This document shows, in pieces, positions 17,729 through 28,114 of a stretch of 64,000 bases of DNA. Below the pieces are notes generated by a model. The model did no database searches. It had not been told where the DNA came from and saw only the letters and a list, made by a program, of their open reading frames with translations. The stretch is from Pseudomonas viridiflava (GTDB lineage Bacteria; Pseudomonadota; Gammaproteobacteria; Pseudomonadales; Pseudomonadaceae): the NCBI RefSeq assembly GCF_900601905.1, contig NZ_UWFA01000383.1, forward strand, positions 124,001-188,000. The letters are read 5' to 3'. A program made the translations under genes and the position numbers. Position 1 is the first letter of the stretch; every line of letters begins with the position of its first letter.

Positions 17729-18817
17729 TCAGCCGCGCTGGCGGTTCGGCAGTACGTCCTTGAGCTTGGCGTGCATGCTGCGCAAGGTTTTTTCGGTGCT
17801 TTCCCAATCAATGCAGGCATCGGTAACCGATACGCCGTATTGCAAGTCCGACAGGTCCTTGGGAATCGCCTGACAGCCCCAATTTAAATGACTCTCTACC
17901 ATGAGGCCGATAATTGATTGGTTGCCTTCCAGAATCTGGTTGGCGACGTTTTCCATTACCAGCGGCTGCAGGGCCGGATCCTTATTGGAGTTGGCATGGC
18001 TGCAATCAACCATGATGTTGGCTTTGACTTTGGCCTTGGTCAGCGCCTGCTCGCACAGAGCAACGCTGACCGAGTCGTAGTTGGGCTTGCCATTGCCGCC
18101 GCGCAGCACCACGTGGCCGTAGGCGTTGCCCTTGGTGGTCACAATGGAGACGCCGCCTTCCTGGTTGATCCCCAGGAAACGGTGGGGGCTGGAAACCGAC
18201 TGCAGCGCGTTGATCGCCACCGTCAGGCCGCCGTCGGTACCATTCTTGAAGCCCACCGCCGAAGACAGGCCCGAGGCCATCTCGCGGTGAGTCTGGGATT
18301 CAGTGGTGCGGGCGCCAATGGCGGACCAGCTGATCAGGTCCTGCAGGTACTGAGGCGAAATCGGGTCCAGTGCTTCAGTAGCCGTCGGCAGGCCCATTTC
18401 GGCCAGATCCAGTAGCAACTGGCGGCCGATGTGCAAACCGTCTTCGATCTTGAACGAGTCATCCAGATAGGGGTCGTTGATCAGGCCTTTCCAGCCCACG
18501 GTAGTACGCGGCTTCTCGAAATAGACCCGCATCACCAGATAAAGCGTGTCGGACACCTCGGCCGCCAGCGCCTTGAGGCGTTCGGCGTATTCGTGGGCAG
18601 CCTTGATGTCGTGGATCGAGCAAGGCCCGATAACCACGAACAGGCGATGGTCCTTGCCGTCGAGAATGTTGCGCACCACTTCACGACCCTGGCTGACTGT
18701 ATGCAGTGCGGCGTCGGAGAGCGGGATTTCGCGCTTGAGCTGATCCGGCGTGATCAGGGTCTCGTTGGAGGAAACGTTCAGGTCGTCAATCGGTAAATCA
18801 GCCATCGTGTTACTCAT
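17729..18817 (-). CDS. DAHP synthase (class I), first step of the shikimate pathway
   Basis: A 362-residue AroF/AroG/AroH-type 3-deoxy-7-phosphoheptulonate synthase, joining phosphoenolpyruvate and erythrose 4-phosphate. Visible motifs are VVIGPCSIHD (PEP and metal site), MRVYFEKPRTTVGWKG, GARTTESQTHREMASGLSSAVGFKNGT and VDCSHANSNKD. Which aromatic amino acid inhibits it cannot be read from the sequence, so I do not choose between aroF, aroG and aroH. Two ATG codons are possible (18817 and 18805); neither has a strong ribosome site. A monocistronic unit. Confidence 0.93.
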   Translation of the reverse strand: MSNTMADLPIDDLNVSSNETLITPDQLKREIPLSDAALHTVSQGREVVRNILDGKDHRLFVVIGPCSIHDIKAAHEYAERLKALAAEVSDTLYLVMRVYFEKPRTTVGWKGLINDPYLDDSFKIEDGLHIGRQLLLDLAEMGLPTATEALDPISPQYLQDLISWSAIGARTTESQTHREMASGLSSAVGFKNGTDGGLTVAINALQSVSSPHRFLGINQEGGVSIVTTKGNAYGHVVLRGGNGKPNYDSVSVALCEQALTKAKVKANIMVDCSHANSNKDPALQPLVMENVANQILEGNQSIIGLMVESHLNWGCQAIPKDLSDLQYGVSVTDACIDWESTEKTLRSMHAKLKDVLPNRQRG

Positions 18818-19025
18818 CAGTCACGGATGCCGGCCGCCAACGAACCCCGTGGGGCGAAGCCAAGCAAAGATTGAGCGAAACGGGGGACCGAACCTTAGCG
18901 CGTTAAGGCGTTGTTCGACAATGGGCAAACGCTGCTTTATCAAGGCAGGGCTGCTGGACGGGCAGATGCATTTGCCAGTTGTGATGGCGCCACGGATAGT
19001 GGGCAACTGACTTTGGGGGCTTCAC

Positions 19026-19361
19026 TTGAATCAACTTGAACTGAGCGACTTCGATATCGACCAGCAGCTATTACGGTTGCCCGGCACCTCGCTATTGATC
19101 TTCACCAGCGTCGGCTGCGCCAGTTGCCGCTATGCCCGGCAAACGCTTGCAGGGCTGAACCTCCCGTTGGCGCGCCTGTGCTGGATCGACGCCGAGGAAA
19201 ACGGCGGCGCGGTGGCCCGTTACGAGGTCTTCCATCTGCCTGCAGTGTTCGTGGTGCGTGATGGCCAGTTTCATGGCGCATTGCGCGCTCCGCTCAAAGA
19301 GCGTGATATCCGTCAGGCCTTGTTGCAGGCGCTAAGTCTGGAGCCGGACGAATTGCCTTGA
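19026..19361 (+). CDS. Thioredoxin-like protein (CASC)
   Basis: A 111-residue thioredoxin fold. The start strand LLIFTSVGCASCRYARQTL carries the redox motif CASC (CxxC). A cis-Pro follows in HLPAVFVVRDGQF. It lacks a signal peptide, so it is cytoplasmic. The active-site motif differs from the CGPC of thioredoxin and its partner is unknown. Translation probably starts at TTG 19026, with GGGGG seven bases upstream. The next gene, the reductase at 19394, lies 32 bases downstream, so the two may form an operon. Confidence 0.8.
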   Translation: MNQLELSDFDIDQQLLRLPGTSLLIFTSVGCASCRYARQTLAGLNLPLARLCWIDAEENGGAVARYEVFHLPAVFVVRDGQFHGALRAPLKERDIRQALLQALSLEPDELP

Positions 19362-19393
19362 CCAGACAACAGCAATAAGAAGGAGAGCAATAC

Positions 19394-20350
19394 ATGAAAA
19401 ATGAACGGCAACGCCTGCGGGTCGGCATTATCGGTACCGGTGCGATCGGCGGATTTTACGGCGTGATGTTGGCCAGAGCCGGCTTCGATGTGCATTTTCT
19501 GCTGCGCAGCGAGTTTGACGCCGTCACCCGGGACGGGCTGCGGATCGACAGCGCGGTGCACGGTGAGATGATCCTGAAACCCGCGCAGGCTTATCGTTCG
19601 GCCGCCGACATGCCGCCTTGCGACTGGCTGCTGGTGGGGGCCAAGTCCACCAGTAATCCGGGGCTTGCCCCATCGATCATTCAAGCCGCTGCGCCGGATG
19701 CCAAGGTGCTGGTCTTGCAGAACGGTCTGGGCGTGGAAGACAGCCTGCGTGACGCGCTGCCCGATACGCTGCATGTGCTGGGCGGTTTGTGTTTCATATC
19801 GGTGTATCGCTCGGGGCCGGGCAAGGTGGTGCATCAGGCCCTTGGTCGGGTCAATCTCGGTTATCACAGTGGCCCGGCCGCGACTGACCAGGACCGCCAG
19901 GCGATAGTCGAGCAGGGCGCCGCGTTGTTTCAGGCCGCGGGGCTGGAGTCTGAAGCAATGGCCGACCTGGCCCAGGCGCGGTGGCAAAAGCTGGTCTGGA
20001 ATATTCCTTATAACGGCCTGTCCACCTTGTTGCGAGCGAACACCACGCCGCTGATGGCAGACACTCATACCCGCGAGCTGATCCGGACGCTGATGGATGA
20101 AGTGGTGCAGGCCGCCCTGGCGTGCGGGCATCAACTACCCGCCGGCTATGCCCAGGGATTGTTCGGCATGACCGAAAACCTGCCTGACTACTGCCCCAGC
20201 ATGTACCTGGATTATCAGGAGCGGCGGCCGCTGGAGCTGGACGCGATCTATGCCAACCCATTGGCGGCGGCGATGCAGGCTGGATGCGATATGCCACGGG
20301 TGCGTATGCTGCATCAGGCGCTGGCATTTCTCGATGCCGCCAACAGGTAA
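19394..20350 (+). CDS. Putative 2-dehydropantoate 2-reductase (PanE/ApbA family)
   Basis: A 318-residue NADP-dependent oxidoreductase. Its N-terminus is the nucleotide-binding GIIGTGAIGGFYGVMLARAGFDVHFLLRS, then a substrate-lysine region in WQKLVWNIPYNGLSTLLRA, and a helical C-terminal domain with SMYLDYQERRPLELDAIYANPL, all typical of ketopantoate reductases. Pseudomonads often have several paralogues, so the pantothenate pathway role is likely but not certain. The start has AAGGAGAG upstream. It is followed 19 bases later by the 5'-nucleotidase gene. Confidence 0.85.
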   Translation: MKNERQRLRVGIIGTGAIGGFYGVMLARAGFDVHFLLRSEFDAVTRDGLRIDSAVHGEMILKPAQAYRSAADMPPCDWLLVGAKSTSNPGLAPSIIQAAAPDAKVLVLQNGLGVEDSLRDALPDTLHVLGGLCFISVYRSGPGKVVHQALGRVNLGYHSGPAATDQDRQAIVEQGAALFQAAGLESEAMADLAQARWQKLVWNIPYNGLSTLLRANTTPLMADTHTRELIRTLMDEVVQAALACGHQLPAGYAQGLFGMTENLPDYCPSMYLDYQERRPLELDAIYANPLAAAMQAGCDMPRVRMLHQALAFLDAANR

Positions 20351-20369
20351 ATCACCAAGGCACTGACGC

Positions 20370-21275
20370 ATGGCAAAGCTTCCGGATAACAAGCTGGTAT
20401 TGGCAATTTCTTCTCGTGCGCTGTTTGACTTGCGCGAGAGCCATGCGGTTTATGTAGCCGACGGCGTCGAGGCGTATCGCAAGTACCAGATCGAGCATGA
20501 AGACGAAATTATCGAGCAGGGCGATGCCTATCTGCTGGTGGAAAAACTCCTGAGCCTCAATGCCAACCTCAGTCGGGCCGGGGTCGAGGTGATTCTGGTT
20601 TCGCGCAACAGCGCTGACACCGGGCTGCGGGTGTTCAACTCGATTCAACATTACGGGCTGGACATCACCCGGGCTGCCTTTGTCGGCGGGCGCAGTCCTT
20701 ACCCTTATCTGGCGGCGTTCGGTTGCCACCTGTTTCTGTCGACCCATGCCGAAGATGTGCGCAGTGCGCTGGATGCCGGTTTTGCGGCGGCCACCATTCT
20801 GTCCGGTGGCGCACGGCGAGCTGCCAGCGCCGAGCTGCGCATTGCCTTTGATGGCGATGCCGTGCTGTTTTCCGATGAGTCCGAGCGGGTTTATCAGGCC
20901 GGTGGCCTGGAAGCTTTTCAGGCCAGCGAGCGCGAGTCGGCACGGGAGCCGTTGCGCGGCGGGCCGTTCAAGCCCTTTCTGGCGGCGCTCAGCCTGTTGC
21001 AGCGCGAGTTTGCGGAGCAGAGCTGCCCGATCCGTACGGCGCTGGTCACCGCACGCTCCGCGCCTGCCCATGAACGAGTGATTCGCACGCTGCGCGAATG
21101 GGACATCCGCCTGGATGAATCGCTGTTTCTCGGCGGGCTTGAAAAGTCAGCGTTTCTTGAGGCCTTCGCCGCCGACGTATTCTTCGACGACCAGCCGGGG
21201 CACTGCGAAAAAGCCCGGGACGTGGTCGCCACCGGGCATGTGCCACACGGCATCAGCAACGAGTTGAAGCCCTGA
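20370..21275 (+). CDS. Cytosolic 5'-nucleotidase (PF06189 type)
   Basis: A 301-residue protein like the mammalian cytosolic 5'-nucleotidase I family: LVLAISSRALFDLRESH with the nucleophile-type start, RAGVEVILVSRNSADTGLRVFNSI, AFVGGRSPYPYLAAFGCHLFLSTHAEDV and a C-terminal VFFDDQPGHCEKARDVVATGHVPHG. The role would be dephosphorylating nucleoside monophosphates. It is 19 bases downstream of the reductase gene on the same strand, and is therefore likely the third gene of a small operon with the thioredoxin-like gene. Confidence 0.82.
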   Translation: MAKLPDNKLVLAISSRALFDLRESHAVYVADGVEAYRKYQIEHEDEIIEQGDAYLLVEKLLSLNANLSRAGVEVILVSRNSADTGLRVFNSIQHYGLDITRAAFVGGRSPYPYLAAFGCHLFLSTHAEDVRSALDAGFAAATILSGGARRAASAELRIAFDGDAVLFSDESERVYQAGGLEAFQASERESAREPLRGGPFKPFLAALSLLQREFAEQSCPIRTALVTARSAPAHERVIRTLREWDIRLDESLFLGGLEKSAFLEAFAADVFFDDQPGHCEKARDVVATGHVPHGISNELKP

Positions 21276-21378
21276 CGACTGCCTGCCCTGGCGCGGGTGT
21301 GGTAATTGCCGTCGCAGTCGTTAGCGCGCTGCTAAGCTCAATCCATCTCCACCATTCTGGCTGTCCGGGAGGTCGCTT

Positions 21379-21870
21379 ATGATTCGTTCGATGCTCTATG
21401 CCACAGACCTTGGTCTGTACGCGCCCTATGTAATGCAGCACGCGCTGGCACTGGCTCGAACTTTCAAGGCGGAGCTGTACGTCGTGCATGTGGTGGAGCC
21501 AATGGGGTTGTTTGCCGAATCGGTATTGCAAAGTTATCTGGGTGAGGACGCGTTGAAGGATCTACGCAGTCAGGGGCTCAGTTCGCTCATGGAAGGCATC
21601 GAGCAGAAAGTCCTTGAGGGGTTTCGCGAGGAGCTGGGTGACGATTACCAGGACCTGGCGTTGATCCGCGCAGTGCGGGTTGTGCAGGGTGATCCCTGCA
21701 ACGTCATTCTGGAACAGGCCAATGAACTGGAAGTGGATTTACTGGTAGTCGGAAGCCACAGCCGTGGCGTGCAAACCACGACGCCTATCGGACGTACAGC
21801 GGCGCGGGTTCTGCAGCTGGCGCAGGTACCGGTGTACATGGTGCCTGGCTGCAACCGGGGCGGACGGTGA
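21379..21870 (+). CDS. Universal stress protein (UspA family)
   Basis: A 163-residue single-domain Usp. It begins MIRSMLYATDLGLYAPYVMQHALALA and carries the ATP-binding pattern near the C-terminus: LLVVGSHSRGVQTTTPIGRTAARVLQLAQVPVYMVP (G-x2-G-like loop). Universal stress proteins bind ATP or not and are induced under starvation or low oxygen. Ribosome site GGGAGG. It has its own unit, upstream of cysB. Confidence 0.88.
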   Translation: MIRSMLYATDLGLYAPYVMQHALALARTFKAELYVVHVVEPMGLFAESVLQSYLGEDALKDLRSQGLSSLMEGIEQKVLEGFREELGDDYQDLALIRAVRVVQGDPCNVILEQANELEVDLLVVGSHSRGVQTTTPIGRTAARVLQLAQVPVYMVPGCNRGGR

Positions 21871-22003
21871 ACCGATAAACCAATCGATTAAAATCGAGCG
21901 TGCCTTTCGCGTTTAAAGATGATAAAAAGTTCTAGGTTTGTCGCTTTTACCATTAATCCAGTTATATACCGTCGCTGATGCCCTTGGCGTCTTCCTGCTT
22001 TGA

Positions 22004-22987
<984 letters not shown>

Positions 22988-23010
22988 TTGCTGCAGAAGA
23001 CGATGATCCT

Positions 23011-23095
23011 GTGGGAGCGGTGCTTGCCCGCGATAAGGTTTAGGTGATCTGAAGTGATCGTGTCCAGCCTTGTCGCGGGCAAGCACTGTTCCCAC
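23011..23095. repeat. REP doublet
   Basis: GTGGGAGCGGTGCTTGCCCGCGA at one end and TCGCGGGCAAGCACTGTTCCCAC at the other, an inverted pair with an imperfect outer arm. It fills the gap between the convergent cysB and cysH genes. Confidence 0.85.
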
Positions 23096-23125
23096 TGGTT
23101 TAACCGATCATCTGGGTAAGCGCTG

Positions 23126-23860
23126 TTAAACCTTCGCGATCAGATTCCCCGAATGCAAGCCGCATTCTTTCTGGGTCGCTTCTTCCCACCACCAGCGGCC
23201 TTCGCGTTCGTGCTGATTGGGCAGTACCGGACGAGTGCAGGGTTCGCAGCCGATGCTGATGAAGCCGCGCTCGTGCAGGCTGTTGTACGGCAACTCCAGC
23301 ATGCGAATGTAGCCCCAGACTTCCTCGCTGGTCATCTGCGCCAGCGGGTTGAATTTGTACAGCGTGCGCTCGGGCGTTGAAAACGCAGTATCGATTTCCA
23401 GTGCGGCCACCTGGCTGCGGGTGCCGGGGCTCTGGTCGCGGCGCTGGCCGGTGGCCCAGGCTTTCACGGTGGACAGCTTGCGGCGTAGCGGTTCGATCTT
23501 GCGTATGCCGCAGCATTCGCCATGCCCATCCCGGTAAAAGCTGAACAGACCCTTTTCCTTGACGAGGGGTTCGAGCTTCTGCTGATCGGGGGTCATGATT
23601 TCGATATCGATCTTGTAGTGCTCACGCACCTGCTCGATAAAGCGATAAGTCTCTGGATGCAGACGGCCGGTGTCGAGGCTGAACACCTTGACGTTCTTGT
23701 TCAGTTTCCAGGCCATGTCCACCAGCACTACGTCTTCGGCGCCGCTGAAGGAGATCCACAGCTCATCACCGAAATGTTCGAAGGCCAGTTTGAGGATGTC
23801 TTGGGGTGACTTGTTAGCGTAGGTCGCGGCAAGTTCGACCACGTCGAAAGGTGTGCTCAT
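23126..23860 (-). CDS. cysH: CysH, phosphoadenylyl/adenylyl sulfate reductase
   Basis: A 244-residue enzyme reducing activated sulfate to sulfite. The catalytic core has [39 protein letters not shown], and the C-terminal active-site Cys in [16 protein letters not shown] followed by ECGLHSG. Cys pairs in GECCGIRK and GCEPC are those that hold a [4Fe-4S] cluster in APS-using reductases, so it is likely APS (not PAPS) dependent, as in other pseudomonads. The start at 23860 fits the family; an in-frame ATG at 23917 adds a leader. REP elements lie on both sides. Confidence 0.93.
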   Translation of the reverse strand: MSTPFDVVELAATYANKSPQDILKLAFEHFGDELWISFSGAEDVVLVDMAWKLNKNVKVFSLDTGRLHPETYRFIEQVREHYKIDIEIMTPDQQKLEPLVKEKGLFSFYRDGHGECCGIRKIEPLRRKLSTVKAWATGQRRDQSPGTRSQVAALEIDTAFSTPERTLYKFNPLAQMTSEEVWGYIRMLELPYNSLHERGFISIGCEPCTRPVLPNQHEREGRWWWEEATQKECGLHSGNLIAKV

Positions 23861-23968
23861 CAGGCGGTTTCCTAAAATATGGCGCTTAGGCGCTCGTAAT
23901 GAGGCGGATGTTAACAAAATCTTTCGGGGAGTTGGCTGGTGGTATAGGTCTCAGGCGATGCAGGGCAT

Positions 23969-24054
23969 GTGGGAGCGGTGCTTGCCGGCGATGAGGTTCA
24001 GGTGACCTCAAGCGATCCGCGTCGAGCCTTATCGCGGGCAAGCATCTTTCCCAC
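23969..24054. repeat. REP doublet
   Basis: GTGGGAGCGGTGCTTGCCGGCGA at one end and TATCGCGGGCAAGCATCTTTCCCAC at the other, between cysH (start side) and pabB. Confidence 0.82.
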
Positions 24055-24065
24055 AGATGGTTTGT

Positions 24066-25409
24066 CTACCGGGCTTCCAGCGTGCTCAGCAACACCTTTA
24101 CCTTGGTAAACGTCTCCTGATACTCCGATTCGCAGTCCGAATCAGCCACGATACCGCCGCCGCCCCAGCAAAACACGCTGCCGTCTTTGATCAGCAGGCT
24201 GCGGATGGCGATGGAACTGTCCATTTCGCCGCGCACGTCCAGGTACAGCAGCGAGCCGCAGTAAAGGGCGCGGCGGGTCGGTTCGAGTTCATCGATGATC
24301 TGCATGGCGCGGATTTTCGGCGCGCCGGTGATGGAGCCGCCGGGGAAGCTGCCAGCGATCAAATCCAGGGCATCGTGGTCGTCGGCGAGTTCGCCGGTGA
24401 CGCTGCTCACCAGATGGTGCACGTTGGGGTAGCTTTCCAGGCTGAACAGCTCGGGCACTTTCACCGAGCCGATCCGGCAGCTGCGGCCCAGATCATTGCG
24501 CAGCAGGTCAACGATCATCAGGTTTTCAGCTCGGTCCTTGGGACTGGCCAGGAGTTCGGCGGCGAAGGCTGCATCTTCAGCCTGGTCCCGGCCTCGTGGT
24601 CGAGTGCCTTTGATGGGCCGGGTTTCGATCTGACCCTGGCTGATTTTGACGAAGCGCTCCGGCGACAGACTGAGAATCGCGTCGCCCTCGGGCAGCGCCA
24701 TATAGCCGGAAAACGGCGTAGGGCAGGCCACCCGCAACGCGCAATATGCCGCCCATGGATCGCCCTGGAAACCCGCCTGAAAACGCTGGGCGAAGTTCAC
24801 CTGATAACAGTCACCGGCCTGAATGTAGGCTTGAATCCGGGCGAAGGCTGTGCGGTAGTCCTCGGGGAAGAGGTCGGCTTTGAAGGGGCTGGTCAGCTGG
24901 AAGGCCGCCTGGTCGGTCGATGTTTCAACGCTGAACAACGCCGATAAACGCTGCTGTTCATGCTTATCCACCGAGGGATGGCACATCAGCTGCGTGTTGC
25001 GCTTCAGGTGATCGGTAATCACTGCCCAGGCATACAGCCCCAATCGAGCATCGGGCAGCTGCAAATCATCGATGGCGCCGGTGGGCAGTGGTTCCAGACG
25101 ACGCCCGAAGTCATACCCCAGATAACCCAACAGCCCACCGGCGTACGGCAATTCACAGCCAACAGGTAATTGCGCTTGGCCCAGGCGTGCCAGGCTTGCG
25201 CGGCAGCGGGTCAGAAATGCCGCACCGGTTTCCTGAGGTTTGGGCAACAGCTGTTCCATAGGCCAGGCGCTAAGCACGTCGAACCGGCCACGTTCAGCCA
25301 CAGGCCTGCCACTGTCCAGCAACACGGCACCGGGGGCGTGGCGGATCCGGCTGAAGTACTCGGCAGGATTGGGGCAGTAGGGCAGGGGAACGATGGAACA
25401 GGTTGGCAT
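24066..25409 (-). CDS. pabB: Aminodeoxychorismate synthase component I
   Basis: A 447-residue chorismate-binding enzyme. The N-terminal domain has AGGLLGYLGYDFGRRLEP, the C-terminal domain has AGDCYQVNFAQRF, SPERFVKISQGQIETRPIKGTRPRG (the PIKGT motif with the Lys typical of PabB), ENLMIVDLLRNDLGR and GGSITGAPKIRAMQII. It converts chorismate, with ammonia from PabA, to 4-amino-4-deoxychorismate for folate. The PIKGT motif separates it from TrpE, which has PIAGT. It lies downstream of the ATP-grasp operon on the same strand after a 179-base gap. Confidence 0.9.
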   Translation of the reverse strand: MPTCSIVPLPYCPNPAEYFSRIRHAPGAVLLDSGRPVAERGRFDVLSAWPMEQLLPKPQETGAAFLTRCRASLARLGQAQLPVGCELPYAGGLLGYLGYDFGRRLEPLPTGAIDDLQLPDARLGLYAWAVITDHLKRNTQLMCHPSVDKHEQQRLSALFSVETSTDQAAFQLTSPFKADLFPEDYRTAFARIQAYIQAGDCYQVNFAQRFQAGFQGDPWAAYCALRVACPTPFSGYMALPEGDAILSLSPERFVKISQGQIETRPIKGTRPRGRDQAEDAAFAAELLASPKDRAENLMIVDLLRNDLGRSCRIGSVKVPELFSLESYPNVHHLVSSVTGELADDHDALDLIAGSFPGGSITGAPKIRAMQIIDELEPTRRALYCGSLLYLDVRGEMDSSIAIRSLLIKDGSVFCWGGGGIVADSDCESEYQETFTKVKVLLSTLEAR

Positions 25410-25588
25410 GCCAGGCTCTGATCAACGGCGCGGGCGGCGATTGTAGCCGCACGCGGGGTTTGGGCCTAGTGGAGCATCAGATCGCGTTCGCCTTCCGTGC
25501 AGGCTAGCTCGCGATCAGAACACCTCGATTCTACGGGTTAACTTTTTGCACATGTCGCAAGTAGAGCGCGCTTTGCATGTATCAGTGC

Positions 25589-26560
25589 CTAGACATGCCC
25601 GAACACTTCCTGCACAAACTTCACGCGTTCCTCAGGCGTTTCCACCTCGCCATTCAGCGCCAACTGCTCCAGCCGCGCCTCCACCGCCTGGGTGCGATGG
25701 GTCAAACCGCAATCGTTGGCAATCTGGATATTCAGGCCGGGGCGGGCGTTGAGTTCGAGGATCAGCGGGCCTTGTTCCTGGTCCAGGACCATGTCCACAC
25801 CGATATAGCCCAGGCCACACAGCTCGTAACATTCGGCGGCGAGCTTCATGAAACCGTCCCAGTTGGGCAGCTGCACGCCATCCACGGCGTTGGTGGTGTC
25901 CGGGTGCTTGGTGATGATGTTGTTCAGCCAGGTGCCGCGCAACGTGATGCCGGTGGCCAGATCGACACCGACGCCAATCGCGCCCTGGTGCAGGTTGGCT
26001 TTGCCGCCCGATTGGCGCGTTGGCAGGCGCAACATGGCCATCACCGGATAGCCCATCAACACGATGACCCGGATGTCCGGCACACCCTCATAGCTGATGC
26101 TTTTGAAGATCTGGTCGGGGGTCACGCGATACTCGATCAACGCCCGATCCCGGTGCCCACCCAGGGAATACAGTCCGGTGAGAATGCTGGAGACCTGATG
26201 CTCGATTTCCGAGTGGCTGACGATGCGCCCGGAAATGGTTCGGTAGCGATCTTCGAAGCGGTCGGCAATCACCAGAATGCCGTCGCCACCGGCACCTTGT
26301 GCGGGCTTGATCACGAAGTCGCTACGCCCACCGATAATTTCGTCGAGCTTGTCGATCTGCTTCTCGGTGGAAATCACCCCGTACATCTCGGGCACGTTGA
26401 TGCCCGCTGCGATGGCCCGTTCCTTGGTGATGATCTTGTCGTCGACAATCGGGTACAGGCTGCGCTTGTTGTACTTGAGTACGTAGTCAGCGTTACGTCG
26501 GTTGATGCCCATGATGCCCCGGGCTTCCAGGGCCTTCCAGGTCTTCCACCAGCCAATCAT
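25589..26560 (-). CDS. RimK-like ATP-grasp ligase
   Basis: A 323-residue ATP-grasp protein of the alpha-L-glutamate ligase-like family. ATP-binding and metal elements are visible: DFVIKPAQGAGGDGILVI, a middle EYRVTPDQIF, and the C-terminal LELNARPGLNIQIAN with the Mg-binding residues. Family members join an amino acid by an amide bond to a protein, peptide or small molecule. Its start overlaps the stop of the transmembrane gene upstream (ATGA at 26557-26560), so they are translationally coupled. Comparative work by Iyer and colleagues placed this ligase with an inactive transglutaminase/7TM protein and a retropepsin-like protease as a peptide or amide tagging system; the real product is not known to me. 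Confidence 0.85.
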   Translation of the reverse strand: MIGWWKTWKALEARGIMGINRRNADYVLKYNKRSLYPIVDDKIITKERAIAAGINVPEMYGVISTEKQIDKLDEIIGGRSDFVIKPAQGAGGDGILVIADRFEDRYRTISGRIVSHSEIEHQVSSILTGLYSLGGHRDRALIEYRVTPDQIFKSISYEGVPDIRVIVLMGYPVMAMLRLPTRQSGGKANLHQGAIGVGVDLATGITLRGTWLNNIITKHPDTTNAVDGVQLPNWDGFMKLAAECYELCGLGYIGVDMVLDQEQGPLILELNARPGLNIQIANDCGLTHRTQAVEARLEQLALNGEVETPEERVKFVQEVFGHV

Positions 26561-28110
26561 TTGGCTTGCTCTTGCTTGGACTCTTCCTTGAGAAAGGCCT
26601 TAAAACGCACCAGCTCGGTCAGGCGGTAACCGCGATAACGACCCATGGCCAGCATGAAGCCCACCAGCACCAGCAAGACGGCCGGGAAGGTGAAGACGAA
26701 GTAGATCAGCTCCGGCACGCTCATGATGATGTGCGCCAGGGAGGCCGCGAACAGCGTGCCGATGGCGACTTTCATGGCATGGCCGCCGCCGCGCTCTTCC
26801 CAGGTGATGGACAGGCGTTCGATGGTCATGGTCAGGATCACCATCGGGAACAGCGCCACGGACAAGCCGCGCTCAAGCCCGAGCTTGTGGCTGAACAGGC
26901 TGATGGCCGCGATCAGCACCACCACGAAGGTCAGCACCACCGACAGGCGCGGCAGCATCTGCAGTTTCAGATGTTCCAGATAGGAGCGTAATGACAGCCC
27001 CAGCGCGGTAATCACCGTAAACAGGATGATGCCAAAGCCCAGTTGAGTCTCTCTGAAGGCCAGGGCGATCAGCACCGGGGTAAAGGTGCCCAGGGTTTGC
27101 AGGCCGATCAGGTTGCGCAGGATCAGAATCACCAGCACGCCAATCGGGATCATGACCATGATCATGAAGGTCTGCTGGGTTTGCAGGGGCAGGCCGTACA
27201 AAGAGTATTCAAGGAAGTCCGCATCGGTGCTGGCATCGGTCAGTTTGGCCAGACGGATCGCGTTCATTTCACTGTTATTGAGGCTGAAGGTGACCAGCGG
27301 TTTTTTGCCACCGTCGAGGGTCACCAGGCTTTCGTCGCCAGTCCACCACAACAGCCGATCTTCAGGCAGACCCTGTTCACCGGTGTCCGGATTGAAATAC
27401 AGCCAGTCTTTGCCATTGAAGCTGCGCAGCCAGAGCTCCGGGCTTTGCGGCTGGTCGGCGACCAGGCGGATGGTGTGGACCTTTTCCATCGGCACATGGG
27501 CGATGGACAGCAACAGCTCGGTGATCCGTGCCTTGTTGGTGCTCGACGTATCGCCCGCCAGCAGCAGCTTGACGTTATTATCCGTCAGGTTGTTGACCCG
27601 TTTGATGGCTTCGGTGACGAAGGTTTCCACGTCCGCCGAGTGTTGGCGTATCGGCGCGAGCAAGGCTTCGGCGGCGATCTTTTCCGGGCCTTCGACGGCG
27701 ATGCTGTCCCGGAAAATCGGCCCTTTGGCCTTGAGCTTTTCGCCGCTGTAGCGCTTGGTCAGCACCAGTCGGTAATACAGCGTCTGGTTGCCGGTTGCGC
27801 GGCGTGCCGACCAGGTGACCTTGCGGTTGCCATCAACCCGGTTGACGCTGACCCCATAATTATTGGAAATAAAGCTTTCATTGAGGCTGATGAAGTCCCG
27901 GGCCAGCGGTGGCACGAACATCTGCAGCTTGACCGAATCCTTATTATTGTTGGCGACGAACTCGACCTTGGCGTCGATGTTCCACAAATCGTCGGTTTCA
28001 TCCTCGGTCACCGGGATGCCGAGCGCCAGAATCTGATAGGCCGTGATTGCGATACCCAGTGTCACCAGGACACCAATCAGGATTTTCAGATGCAACGTAA
28101 GAGAGCGCAT
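26557..28110 (-). CDS. Inactive transglutaminase fused to seven TM helices
   Basis: A 517-residue inner-membrane protein. A TM helix (about residues 8-27) leads into a large periplasmic domain (about 30-305) of the inactive transglutaminase type; the Cys-His-Asp triad is absent. A C-terminal block of about seven TM helices (310-490) then ends with a short basic cytoplasmic tail. It belongs to the PF14400/PF14402 pair. The start at 28110 leaves a 4-base gap to the protease gene; a longer frame to 28194 overlaps it and is unlikely. It probably anchors or presents the substrate of the ligase. Confidence 0.85.
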   Translation of the reverse strand: MRSLTLHLKILIGVLVTLGIAITAYQILALGIPVTEDETDDLWNIDAKVEFVANNNKDSVKLQMFVPPLARDFISLNESFISNNYGVSVNRVDGNRKVTWSARRATGNQTLYYRLVLTKRYSGEKLKAKGPIFRDSIAVEGPEKIAAEALLAPIRQHSADVETFVTEAIKRVNNLTDNNVKLLLAGDTSSTNKARITELLLSIAHVPMEKVHTIRLVADQPQSPELWLRSFNGKDWLYFNPDTGEQGLPEDRLLWWTGDESLVTLDGGKKPLVTFSLNNSEMNAIRLAKLTDASTDADFLEYSLYGLPLQTQQTFMIMVMIPIGVLVILILRNLIGLQTLGTFTPVLIALAFRETQLGFGIILFTVITALGLSLRSYLEHLKLQMLPRLSVVLTFVVVLIAAISLFSHKLGLERGLSVALFPMVILTMTIERLSITWEERGGGHAMKVAIGTLFAASLAHIIMSVPELIYFVFTFPAVLLVLVGFMLAMGRYRGYRLTELVRFKAFLKEESKQEQAK

Positions 28111-28114
28111 GGGG